Source of the DNA: Rhizophagus sp. LPA8_4_AMF | Lineage: Eukaryota; Glomeromycota; Glomeromycetes; Glomerales; Glomeraceae | NCBI GenBank assembly: GCA_021464525.1 | Contig: JADRCO010001321.1 | Span: forward strand, 1 to 20,281 | Direction: 5' to 3' | Length of the DNA: 20,281 bases | In this document: positions 8,506-17,734 of the stretch, in pieces | Position numbering within the stretch: position 1 is the first letter of the stretch | Layout: each line of letters starts with the position of its first letter | Notes under the pieces: model-generated | Seen by the model: the letters and a program-made list of their open reading frames with translations, nothing else | What the model was told of the DNA's origin: nothing | Database searches by the model: none | Program-made: the position numbers and the translations under genes

Positions 8506-10067
8506 CACTACTAGAAAATTTGGATGTAGAGTGATATGCATTGATTACAAAAGAGAAGGAGGGAATATATAAGCTAAGGAGTCAGCCATGATTGGGTTGA
8601 TAACAAGTTATAATGATTGAAGCTATTACAATCCTACATCCATATTAATCTTTAACATGAGGTTTGATTTTTCTGTGCTAATACTAACATGCTTAACGCC
8701 AGCAAAATTTAATATTGACACTAGTTAAATTCATAATTGAATTTAAACTTAATATTAATGCTACCAGTCTAATTTTATATTATTAATTTAATAAAATTAA
8801 TAAAATATATATCAAATAATATACAAATTTAAGTAGCAAATAATACATAAACTTCATTTACATGTGAAATTGTTTTTATAAAAATTACTTTCAATCATAT
8901 TTTACTAACATATATTTATAGTACTTTTAAAAATCATTTCTCCTTATAAATTCTCAACCAGTGAAAAAACACCGCAGATGATTATAAAATGTAACACCAC
9001 CAATGGAAATATCAATTTACTCAAAGATTATCCCCTGCATATAAAACAGAAGCCAGTTTATACAAATCAAAACTAACATTGGATTCTTTAATGAGAAGAC
9101 TTAATTATAAATATTGCTAAGAAGCTGGCCTCATGCGCATTAATCTTGGCCCACTTATATGTACTAAACATAGTAATGGTCAAGTCTGTTATATGGGTCA
9201 AGATTACTACACTTGCAGCAGAAAATGCCGCTCCCACTCCAACTAATTGGACTGATAAAGATTTGGTTCATATACTTAATTAATAATTTCTTCACAATTT
9301 TTTATGTATTAGTTGTATTAGTTGCTGTTTTCAGATATATTTCATTAAATAAAGCAATGATATATGGGAATGAGCCACGTATCAGCTTACATTTATAGAA
9401 TAGGTTTCATTATATAAAATCGAATGAAATTTTCTGTAGTGTGACTTTATACTACTAATCAACGACCCTAGTATCACCATGTAAAAAATGGTAGCCGGAT
9501 TTGTTGCCAAGTTACACATGATCTGTGCTTTATATTTTGGTCGCGAATAATTTGAATGATGAACATATTTTTTAATTTGCAAAACAAATGTTAGGGAAAC
9601 TTATTTTATACATTTGTAATTTTGTTATTTATTATAATAAACTATTAAAATATTCTATTTTACTATCTTTTGCTAATAGATTGTTAATATTATAATTGTT
9701 TGACTTCTTAAAGTAGTTTGTTCTTAATTATTTTGATACTTTACAAATACAATTAAACATGATACATTGTATTATAGTCCAAATAACTTCAAGTTATTGG
9801 CGTAGTTTGGCAATTTTTTAGTGCTCCAACATTATCATTCATCTTTTCCAATAATTTAAATTTTTATAAATATTTTTTTAAGCATAGATTACATTTGGCT
9901 TAATATTTTGTGAGAATTTTTAATGTTAATATAGTTCAAACTTGATAAAATTTCATGTTTATTGATCTTTTATGATGGTACCATTTTAAATAAGTGGGAG
10001 TATCTCTTTGTTATCTAACAATGAATGGTTGTTGGTTGTTTTTCAAGATCAGTCCAGAAGTTGCAAT
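8506..10067. other. Gap of about 1.5 kb with no gene seen
   Basis: Open frames are short, lack motifs and have AT-driven composition. TGGATGTAG (8521) and its complement CTACATCCA (8634) are 9-bp inverted words, probably by chance. No RNA gene or clear repeat was found. Confidence 0.4.
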
Positions 10068-10358
10068 AGTCCCTATAAAAAAGTGGATACATTTTTTATA
10101 CATTTTTTATACGGAAAAATACGTTTACATACTGAAAGATACGTTTTTAATATGGAGAGATACTGAATTGGTCAATTTTCCGTATCTCAGTATATACGTT
10201 TTTTCAGTATCAATCCATATAAAAAACACGTCTTTCAGGATACGGAAAATTGACCAATTCAGTATCTCTCCGTATTAAAAATGTATCTTTCAGTATGTAA
10301 GTGTATTTTTCTGTATAAATTATGTATAAAAAATGTATCCACTTTTTTTATGGGGAGT
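10068..10358. mobile_element. Foldback (MITE-like) element, copy B, with AGT flanks
   Basis: A long palindrome. The left arm 10071-10186 and right arm 10239-10355 are about 90% complementary over about 116 bp, around a 52-bp loop. The ends read CCCTATAAAAAAGTGGATAC and CCCCATAAAAAAAGTGGATA (right end, reverse complement). The inner ends of the arms share GAATTGGTCAATTTTCCGTA exactly. AGT lies immediately outside both ends (10068-10070 and 10356-10358), a possible 3-bp target duplication. The interior has only words such as GATACGTTTTT repeated in both arms. The apparent ORF at 9994-10278 is a product of the palindrome. The transcript would form a very stable hairpin. Confidence 0.82.
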
Positions 10359-10908
10359 ATGTCAAAAGATGAGTCATTTTTCTCACTCTTAACATGTAAC
10401 CATCACACTTCTATATAAGAGATACTAAGATACTATATAGTGCCCAATTTCACAATTAATATTTTCAATATTTTTACTATTTTCTCCATAAAGCCTCATT
10501 AGCATTATTAAAAGAAGTTAAGGAATTATATATGTCTTCTGTTATATCTGTATAATTGTTCATTACATTGGGGTTTCTGTTGTTATTCTTTATTGTGCGT
10601 GATCTTTTAATATTGTTTCAGAATTTGCAACATTTTTTCAAAATAGCTTCTTTTTCATTTAAAAATTCATAGTTTTCTCTAGTACAATATCATCCTTTAG
10701 ATAAAAAGAAGAAAAGGAGGCGTGTGGCATAAAAGACAATACAAAGTTTATAATTACCAAAAATAATCGCCCAGATCATGTTCTATGGTCGTTCTACTAA
10801 TCTAAAATAGTAGATAATTCAAAAGTCAGTTAACCAATTAAATTATTTAGTCATAATCCTGGTTAATATTATATAATGCAAGCCACAAGTACGTAACTGC
10901 AATTTCAT
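10359..10908. other. Gap with no gene seen
   Basis: AT-rich sequence without a supportable frame, RNA gene or repeat. Confidence 0.4.
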
Positions 10909-11150
10909 CTCTATACAAAAGGAATATGCATAAAATAAATATAAAATACACAATATACCAATATACATAAAATGTCTAGAATGTCTATAAAACATATATG
11001 GAATATACAAAAAGGGCTCACTGTATACAAAATGCACAAAAAAATATGAGTCTTTTTGCACATTTCCTATGTATTTTATGGTCATTCTATAGACACTGTA
11101 CATTTTACATTTATTTTATGTATGATTTTAAACGTTTCTTTTTTATAGGG
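10909..11150. mobile_element. Foldback (MITE-like) element, copy C
   Basis: The left end CTCTATACAAAAGGAATATG and right end TTCTTTTTTATAGGG are inverted and imperfect. The arms share CATAAAATAAAT-TAAAAT and TGTCTATAxAA words, then GGAATATACAAAAAGGGCTC against TGAGTCTTTTTGCACATTTCC around a loop near 11021-11046. The ends match copies A and B (C[C/T]CTATA-AAAA), but the arms are more diverged, so this is probably an older insertion. ORFs on both strands here arise from the inverted repeat. Confidence 0.65.
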
Positions 11151-12004
11151 CAAGTTTCCAAGACTTCTGAAGCTCTAATGCCAATTTTTTTTTATTTTTG
11201 ATTAATGAAATTAATTAAAAAAGATTTCCCTATAACTAATATGTGAGTATAACTAAATAGATAAAATTGATAGTACAATTTACTGCCAGAAAATTTATAA
11301 ACCTTTTTTAGTATTAACCAGTTAATTAACCACTTTGGTTAACTGGTTATAAACTATTTAATTAATAAAGTTTCATTCTGGAATTGTGATTAGTTTAATA
11401 TAAATTTTGTTTTTTTGTGGTTTATAATTTTTAATTTTTGTATAGTATAGATTTGCTACAGTATATTATAGACTTATAGTGCTTTGTTGTATAAATGTAT
11501 ATTTTTATATGTTTAGGTATTGAGAATATGGTACCTTTAGGTTCCGTTTTCAATGGTTTTCAATAAAGATGTTTTTTTTTTAAAATAAAAAGAAAGGAAA
11601 AAAACTGTTACTACGTCATAATGTGCTGGACGGACATCTAGAAATTCGTATCACACACAAATCACTTCATGCAGTAATTATTGCTTAAATGCGTAATTTT
11701 TTTTATTAAAATTAGCAGATACATTCATAATTTACCTTTGCTGATCACTCTTTTTATATTAACCTGCTAAATGATTAAAAACTTCATTATCCTATCTATT
11801 AAATTAATAAATTGATCATATTTTATAGTAATTTTTTCTCTTTGTAAGTAGAAAAGACATAATTTTTTTAACAATCTGTATAAAAATATTTCTCAATAAA
11901 TTTCTATAATGAATAAATGAATAATTTTTTTAGAAAAGTAAATTTATAAAGCAACTTTAACTATTCAGTCATTAATAATATATAAATATTACATATCTTT
12001 ATAA
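11151..12004. other. Gap with a small palindrome
   Basis: No gene is seen. Near 11315-11350 AACCAGTTAATTAACCA and TGGTTAACTGGTT form a short inverted repeat. The last 150 bases, read on the minus strand, are the 3' flank of F-box gene 2 and share GCTTTATAAA with the 3' flank of F-box gene 1. Confidence 0.35.
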
Positions 12005-13528
12005 CTAATCAATGTTCAATATAAAATCATTATTAATGTTAATAGATAAGTTACTATAGCTTTGAACTCTAATATTATGTAACTTGAATTCCTTCACTTC
12101 ATCTTTCAAATCAGACAATTCATCTTCATCATTTTTACCATTCTTAATAGCTAAATACTTGACTTTTTTTTCTTTCAGAATATATTCTTTTATATAATAT
12201 AAAATATAATCACTACCTTTTTGCATTATTAACAATTTATTAATAAAAATATCTTGAGAATTTTCTAAGAATGTTATAAAATCATTTTTTTTTATAATAA
12301 GTTCCAAACTTAAGTATTCTATTTTAGAAGGAAGAGCTTGTCCTAAATTTTGTAATATGAATGAACTATATTCACTTGATAAACAATAATCACTAATTAA
12401 AAGATAATTAAGATTATATTTATTATTTTCAATTAAATTGAATAATTCATAAGTAATCTTTAGACTTTCATATGTATTAAATTTAAGAAATTTGATATTT
12501 TTACAATATTTTAATATTTGTTGTCTAAATATATTACTATTATATCCAAATTCAATATTTTCTAAATAATCACCAGATTTTTGTAATAATGATTGGAATG
12601 ATTCATCAGTTCCTGATCTCAAAAAAGATTTAATTAAAGATTTTAATTTGAATGGTTTAGTTAAACTAATAATTTGTTGAAAAAATCTATTACTTAAAAA
12701 GCAATAAGCCATATGAACAGATTCTAAAACATTCAATTGTTCAAATAGTTCAAATATATCTAAATTAGTTATACTTTCAAAATCGATGCTAAAGAAAATA
12801 ATTGTATTTAAGGTATTTGAACAATTATAACTTTTTGATAATAATAATGATTGATATAAAGGTAAATTATTATGAGCTAGTGAAATTTTTTTTAAACCTT
12901 GATGTAAATTAATAATTTGTAATATAAGATTTTTAATTACTTTATTTTCATAGAAACTTCCAATATAAAGATTTAAATTACTAATATTATGAATGAAATT
13001 TGTATTTTGTAAAATTAACTCAAGAAATTTATAAATATAATGATTAATATGCGAGATCTCAATTTCAAGAGTATGTAAGTTTACTTCATTTTCAATGAGA
13101 ATTTTAAATAGTGGTATACATACTATATCAGTCAATTTGCTAAAATTAGTCTCTGTATTTTCTCTAATAGAAGCATCAAACCACTTCTTAAAAGAGATAA
13201 CAAATTTACGTATATTCAAATATTTTAAAAATCTGGAATAATTGAACAGTGTATTCGGAGGTAATGAATAGTTAATAATTCTATATTCACTTAATTCCGT
13301 TTTAAGATCATCATTTAAATTATGTAAGTAAATTTCAATAACATTAGAATTTCCGGTACGAAATGAAAATAGAAATGGATTTTCCCATAATAATGGAATC
13401 GCTAAACGACACCATAATCTGTTAACTAAAATGCATGAATGTAAAGTTGAAAAATCATTCTGAAAATATTTTATGACTTCATATGTTAATTCAGGTAAAT
13501 CTCCTGAAAATATTTTTGAACATGACAT
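12005..13528 (-). CDS. F-box protein with degenerate leucine-rich repeats (copy 2)
   Basis: A single-exon frame of 507 codons starting MSCSKIF. The F-box occupies residues about 10-50 (LPELTYEVIKYF, SCILVNRLWCRLAIPLLWE). Irregular leucine-rich units follow from about residue 148 (LHTLEIEI, LNTIIFFSIDF, LESVHMAYC, KLKSLI, LEYLSLELII, VKYLAIKN). The protein ends in the family tail DEVKEFKLHNIRVQSYSNL...NID. The start is supported by alignment with copies 1 and 3. No frameshift or internal stop is present, so it looks functional. Copy 2 has a short insert around residues 54-62 that copies 1 and 3 lack. It is likely an SCF substrate receptor with unknown target. It stands alone, with about 480 bp of upstream sequence before the next relic. 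Confidence 0.88.
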   Translation of the reverse strand: MSCSKIFSGDLPELTYEVIKYFQNDFSTLHSCILVNRLWCRLAIPLLWENPFLFSFRTGNSNVIEIYLHNLNDDLKTELSEYRIINYSLPPNTLFNYSRFLKYLNIRKFVISFKKWFDASIRENTETNFSKLTDIVCIPLFKILIENEVNLHTLEIEISHINHYIYKFLELILQNTNFIHNISNLNLYIGSFYENKVIKNLILQIINLHQGLKKISLAHNNLPLYQSLLLSKSYNCSNTLNTIIFFSIDFESITNLDIFELFEQLNVLESVHMAYCFLSNRFFQQIISLTKPFKLKSLIKSFLRSGTDESFQSLLQKSGDYLENIEFGYNSNIFRQQILKYCKNIKFLKFNTYESLKITYELFNLIENNKYNLNYLLISDYCLSSEYSSFILQNLGQALPSKIEYLSLELIIKKNDFITFLENSQDIFINKLLIMQKGSDYILYYIKEYILKEKKVKYLAIKNGKNDEDELSDLKDEVKEFKLHNIRVQSYSNLSININNDFILNID

Positions 13529-13580
13529 ATTTTAATTAAAAGTGAAAAGGAGAGGTATCAAAAAAATTTTTTTTTATTTT

Positions 13581-13692
13581 ACGCCGAACTGGGTAAATCA
13601 TATCAATTTTCGGGATTGATGGATCCGATATTGTCACACAATTTATGCCAAATTAATTGTGTAACATAGCCTCAATAATTAGGCGCAATTTT
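13581..13692 (-). promoter_or_regulatory. Upstream block of F-box gene 2 shared with gene 3
   Basis: Given as plus-strand sequence, this block contains in order ACGCCGAACTGG, TTTTCGGGATTGAT, GATCCGATA, GTCACACA and ATTAGGCGCAATTTT (13678-13692). The same order with substitutions is present upstream of F-box gene 3. On the gene's own strand the last element reads AAAATTGCGCCTAAT, 150-164 bp before the ATG. It is probably part of the promoter carried along with the duplication. Confidence 0.5.
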
Positions 13693-14012
13693 AACAATCA
13701 GTGTATACTGTATCGACGCTCATCTCTATTGAATTATATAATGCCGCCCGCATTATCCAAAAATGGAAGTATCAGCGAATTAGTGTAACTTTTATAATCA
13801 CAATTCATTTAGGATTATTAGAACTTTATACGGTTACAGGACCCTTTTAAAATTTCAGTTATTATCAAATTATTTAAATTATTTTATTTAATGTTATGGT
13901 TTCCACCTTTTACTCAGAATTCTAACTGCTAAAAATGTTTTGATTTTCTCTATTATAAACAAATTCTCTAAACTTGCACTCTAACATAATTTCACTCACT
14001 TTTACAACTACA
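13693..14012. other. Gap with no gene seen
   Basis: AT-rich sequence between the F-box gene 2 upstream block and the decayed coding relic. No open frame, RNA gene or repeat could be supported. Confidence 0.35.
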
Positions 14013-14548
14013 ATGCCTCTATCTTCTTAAATAAATCCAACTACTGCTTCAGAAATAAGTGCAAGTACTCAATCCAAAAACTCCAATGACGATAAGTTTG
14101 AACTCTGAAGTTGCAATATTATTTTTTAATTCAAGCACAACAATCGAGTTTAAGCAGAGCAAGCTCTTAGAGATACGGCTGAATGCCTACTGAATTACCA
14201 TGAAAGGGAAGCAAAGCAGTATGTAATCATCTAAAGAGTGATAGTTTTTAATTCCTTACTTCACAAGCTTGTCATCAATACTAGGGTAAGCTTATAACTG
14301 ACACTATGCAAAGGTACAGAATATAATTATATTGAGATATTTTGCAGTGGTTACTTGTTTATTTCAGAATTATTTTGACTTTTCAGGAAGGGAATATTTT
14401 ATTAATTCCAACATAGGGTTAAATGAAAAAAAAAAGAGTTATGAAATTTGATATCATCATCGACGGGTAAAAGTGGATAGATGACCTTGATAGTGAAGGA
14501 AAGAGAAGATGCTTTGAAACTAGTCCTCTCGAAAAATATTCAAATTAG
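14013..14548 (+). pseudogene. Decayed two-part coding relic, unidentified
   Basis: From ATG 14013 one frame reads a Ser/Thr-rich start (MPLSS, stop, INPTTASEISASTQSKNSND), two further stops, then a helical segment AEQALRDTAECLLNYHERE after a fourth stop, ending at 14234. A second piece, 14441-14548, reads MKFDIIIDG, stop, KWIDDLDSEGKRRCFETS, then PLEKYSN. Composition is protein-like in these frames only. The pieces may be two exons of one dead gene with an intron between (GTAATC follows the first). The family is not recognised. Confidence 0.45.
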
Positions 14549-14676
14549 ATAATATCAAAAGGCCAACGGTAAAATAAATCAAATATGATCGTCTATATCT
14601 TTATTGTCTATACATCTTGTGTCTAGTCTAGTAAAAATGATGAAAAATCAAAAAAAACTTACCGCAGAAAAATTCG

Positions 14677-14681
14677 AAAAA
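14677..14681 (-). terminator. RNA polymerase III terminator of tRNA-Asp
   Basis: A run of five T on the minus strand begins 5 nt past the tRNA 3' end, followed by a second T run. This is the usual polymerase III stop signal. Confidence 0.75.
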
Positions 14682-14685
14682 TTTG

Positions 14686-14769
14686 CTCTCGGTCGGGGAA
14701 TTGAACCCCGGTCTCCCGCGTGCTGGATACCCTGACAGGCGGGGATACTAACCACTATACTAACCGAGA
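14686..14769 (-). tRNA. tRNA-Asp (anticodon GUC) with 12-nt intron
   Basis: Read on the minus strand, the acceptor stem TCTCGGT pairs perfectly with ACCGAGA, and the discriminator is G. The A box is TAGTATAGTGG and the T arm is CGGGG-TTCAATT-CCCCG. The anticodon stem is CCCGC/GCGGG with loop CTGTCA-C, giving anticodon GUC (14734-14736). Between positions 37 and 38 is a 12-nt insert, GGGTATCCAGCA (14721-14732), at the canonical eukaryotic intron site. Without it the tRNA is 72 nt, the normal size for eukaryotic tRNA-Asp. The intron boundary is ambiguous by one base because of a repeated A. Confidence 0.95.
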
Positions 14770-15261
14770 CTTGATTGTTGTAATTCCTCAAAATTTTAAA
14801 TACTTATTTATATTATTTTTAGTTAGGGGCGAAAAACGACTATGACGAAATTGATTATGAATTTATCAAGAGGTTTTACCATGTTTATAATAAATCATGT
14901 ATTTATACGTTAGATTACTTATGCCCATGTCTTATTAACTATTTTTGATAGAGGATGATATGGAAGTAAAACCGTGGATGTGTATTACAATTTACAAGGG
15001 ATATGTTACGTGATATGTTGTTATCAAGATGTATGAATGTTGGTAGAACATTTAAATGTTGATTAAATAGTACAACTCATGGATAGCAATTGCATCATGT
15101 TTTCACTGACAAGAAAAATTATTAGACTTCATTGGACCGAATTGTTCATTTTACTAACATGAAATATTCATTGCATTTCAATTTAATATAATCTTTTTTA
15201 TTAGAATATTGTAATTTTTAATTATTTAATTTATTTCAAAGCTGCAACACATTTATTCATT
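14770..15261. other. Gap with no gene seen
   Basis: Upstream side of the tRNA and beyond. There is no supportable open frame, RNA gene or repeat. Confidence 0.4.
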
Positions 15262-15412
15262 AAAATATAAAATATAATTTTATTTTTTTGCTTATACTGT
15301 GTATCTCAGGTGTCAATTTGCGTCAGGTGCTGATGACGCACGTCAGCTATTAACTGACGCAAATCGACACCTGAAAATAAATAAATAATAAATAAAAGAA
15401 TAAAGTTATATT
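15262..15412. mobile_element. Palindromic foldback element with 21-bp GC-rich arms
   Basis: The core arms 15306-15326 and 15354-15374 contain CAGGTGTCRATTTGCGTCAG and its complement, 21 bp with one mismatch, around a 27-bp loop. The loop holds a further palindrome (CTGATGACGCACGTCAG). The AT-rich flanks on both sides also mirror each other imperfectly (AAAATATAATTTTATT / AATAAAGTTATATTTT) out to about 15262 and 15412. It is probably a MITE. A hairpin with a regulatory or RNA role cannot be excluded. Confidence 0.65.
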
Positions 15413-15838
15413 TTAAATTATAAGTCAATGGATGGTAAGTTGGTAAAAATAAAATCAACTAATTTTATATCAGATATCAATGAAATAGATATCACCAAAT
15501 AATTCATTCTGTAAACCGTCATTATGATGGCAGGCTTTTATTCAATATATAGAATGATTTTACTCTAATACGAATTCAGATTACATTAAATTTAGAATCA
15601 ACTTCAGAATTACAGTAGCACCGTCTCATCCAATTTGCAATATTGACAATATTAAGAAATCTATTCTTTATTCATGCGTATTTTCATATATCTAGAAGTA
15701 CTTAGTGTTAAAAATTGTTATGATATTATGATATCAATGTATGATACAAAATTTCATAATAATTTAATTATTTAAATAGTTAATTAGTATAAACTTATGA
15801 GGTTCTAATCTAGTAAATTTTAAATTATCACTAAATAA
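15413..15838 (-). other. Gap; right part is homologous to the 3' flank of F-box gene 3
   Basis: No gene is seen. From about 15700 to 15838 the sequence parallels about 17600-17734 downstream of F-box gene 3 (shared TTAAAAATTGT, GATATWAT, TTTAAATTATCA). The duplication that created the relic therefore extended about 140 bp past the coding end. Confidence 0.4.
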
Positions 15839-16412
15839 TTAATCGATTTCCTTAATAAAATCAGAAATTGTAACATTTAAATCATAATAATTTTAAACTT
15901 TAATATTATATAACCTAAATTTCTCCACTTCCTCGTTTAAATAAAATAAATCCTTATATCCAAAGATATCATAAGCAGAACTACCAAAAAAAACTATTCG
16001 TAATAGCCAATTATTTTGTCTTTTTCTTTTCATAATATATTTCTTTATATAAGGTAAAATCATTAAAATGTTCATCACCTTCCTTATTATCTATCAAAAT
16101 TTTATTAATAAAAGTATCCTGTGAATTATTTAAGAATATTTCAAAATCATTTGCTTTAACGTGAAGTGTTATTCAAATATTCTAATTTAGAAGGAAGGAT
16201 TTGTCCTAAATTTTTTAATATGGTTGAACTACATTTAATATAATCTTCAATATTACTTACTACCTAACATTAATAATTGACCGATATTGATAGAAAGATA
16301 ATTAAGCTTTTGGTTTTCAATTAATTTGATCACAGGATAAACAATTTGATCGTTAATTCCATTTAAATTAAGAAATTTGATACTTTTACAATATTTCATA
16401 AGTAATTTTGGT
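15839..16412 (-). pseudogene. F-box relic A, C-terminal part only
   Basis: The minus strand aligns with the last 190 or so codons of F-box gene 3. Recognisable pieces are LPYIKKYIMKRKR, AYDIFGYKDLFYLNEEVEKF and RLYNIKV, and the last codons match the family tail (SDFIKEID, stop at 15839-15841). Defects are visible. A premature TAA follows NIKV where gene 3 has CAA, an extra base lies near 16055-16070, and two bases are missing near 16165-16175. Homology stops abruptly near 16412, so the F-box and most of the repeats are absent. The surviving open frame, 15893-16078, is not a gene. Confidence 0.82.
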
Positions 16413-16704
16413 CCTACTTATAGAACAACAACGTACTAGTAAGAAAGGAGGATTAGGGAACGAGGAGGAAAGAAATTAATAAAACAAAATATATATGAGA
16501 AAAGGGTCTTTTTATATTATTTTTAGTTGTACAAGCTTTAATGTGATACGGTTTACAAAAGCTACTTGTATACAATGAGTCATGCGAAAGTATGCGGAAG
16601 TATTTGTATATGAATGATATGAAATATATATATAATATTTGATTCTATTAATTTAATACATCTTCCATGAAATATACTGTATAATAAATCAGAATACAGT
16701 ATTC
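16413..16704. other. Sequence between the two F-box relics
   Basis: Not homologous to the F-box genes. It starts with a purine-rich stretch (AAGAAAGGAGGATTAGGGAA) and ends with a small hairpin, ATACTGTAT (16674-16682) and ATACAGTAT (16694-16702), at the junction with relic B. It may be inserted DNA. Confidence 0.3.
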
Positions 16705-17140
16705 TAAAAAAGCCAAATATTTAATCTATTTAACCCTTTCCTTCTTCATAATATGTTTCTTTATATCCAATAAAATAAATACTTTTTTTTTAAGAAATAA
16801 TCGATTAGAAATATGACGAAAATAAAAATATTTGAGAATTTTTGAAAATATTCAAAATCACTTGTATTAAGTCCTAAAATTTTAATACCATTGGATCTAA
16901 TCATCATAATAACAGATGTTATCAGGCTATCTGAACAATATTTTATAATTAATTTAATAATTGGAATCTTGATTCTTCATACTCTTCACTCATATATTCA
17001 TGTTAAAAATTTTCCAAATAATCAACACAATTTTGTAATAATAATTGTAATGATTCAACATATATGCAATATTTCCTTCATTAATAAAAATCTCAAATTA
17101 AAAGGTTAAATAATATCCTTAATAACTTGTTGAATATAAT
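16705..17140 (-). pseudogene. F-box relic B, strongly decayed
   Basis: The plus-strand sequence keeps landmarks of F-box gene 3 in the right order. First comes AAGCCAAATA with CATAATATGTTTCTTTATAT (gene 3 about 17910-17950), then GAGAATTTTTGAAAATATT. Further on, 17010-17060 matches gene 3 about 18340-18395 closely (TTTTCCAAATAATCA, TTTTGTAATAAT, ATTGTAATGAWTCAACWT), the codons for LQ-LLQKSGDYLEN. A trace of the following LTKPFKL segment extends to about 17140. Large deletions separate these pieces. The plus-strand open frame at 16891-17109 is antisense to this relic and not a gene. Confidence 0.7.
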
Positions 17141-17675
17141 AATTAGGATAAAAGGAGATTATATATAATGGCATGATATTCAAATGAAATTATTTTGAGA
17201 TTATGTTATGACGATTATTTGTATGATAAATAATTTTCAATTATGGAATATCATGAATATAAAGTTAAGGAAAAATAATTGAATTAGCATTATTTATTTC
17301 ATGGAGAGTTGGGAATCTCATATGGATAGCTGGGAAATCCAAATAGTAATCACGTTACTATTTATTTCATGGGAAGGGGGGAGCCCTATTACCAGGATTT
17401 TGAGAAATTAGTAAACGAGTCATTTATAAACAGATAAATCATTAATGATACTTAGTGCGACAGAGGGTTACAATCAAATATAATAATATAAAGGATTAAC
17501 ATTAAGCTTTTCTACTTTACGTGCATCCTTTTTTAGAAATATTCAATATTTTGTAACATTTTGTTCTTTGTACATGTAAAAAGTATTTGCATTAATTTAC
17601 AGAAAGCGCCTAACATTAAAAAATTGTCACGATATAATTATGAATGATCAAAGTTTCTTCAACAATCTTATAAAA
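17141..17675. other. Gap; 3' flank of F-box gene 3 on the right
   Basis: No gene is seen. TTATTTATTTCATGG (about 17288) and CTATTTATTTCATGGG (about 17358) are short direct repeats with G-rich tails. From about 17600 the sequence resembles the flank of relic A. Confidence 0.35.
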
Positions 17676-17681
17676 TTTATT
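17676..17681 (-). terminator. Candidate poly(A) signal of F-box gene 3
   Basis: AATAAA on the minus strand, 54 nt after the stop codon, almost the same distance as in F-box gene 1. Confidence 0.45.
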
Positions 17682-17734
17682 TATAAAGATGAATATTTCT
17701 ATTTAATAGTTTAAATTATCATTTAAAATAATTT

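Noticed and set aside
9213-9398. 61-codon plus-strand frame
   Set aside because: AT-driven composition (L, I, F, Y), no motif, no neighbour support.
9994-10278. Open frame of 94 codons
   Set aside because: It runs through the long palindrome of foldback copy B; both strands are open because the arms mirror each other.
10843-11201. Overlapping open frames on both strands
   Set aside because: They arise from the inverted repeat of foldback copy C and encode low-complexity Y/F-rich peptides.
16891-17109. 72-codon open frame on the plus strand
   Set aside because: Antisense to F-box relic B.
17280-17400. Short direct repeats with TATTTATTTCATGG
   Set aside because: Only two copies of about 15 bp in AT-rich sequence; no larger structure.
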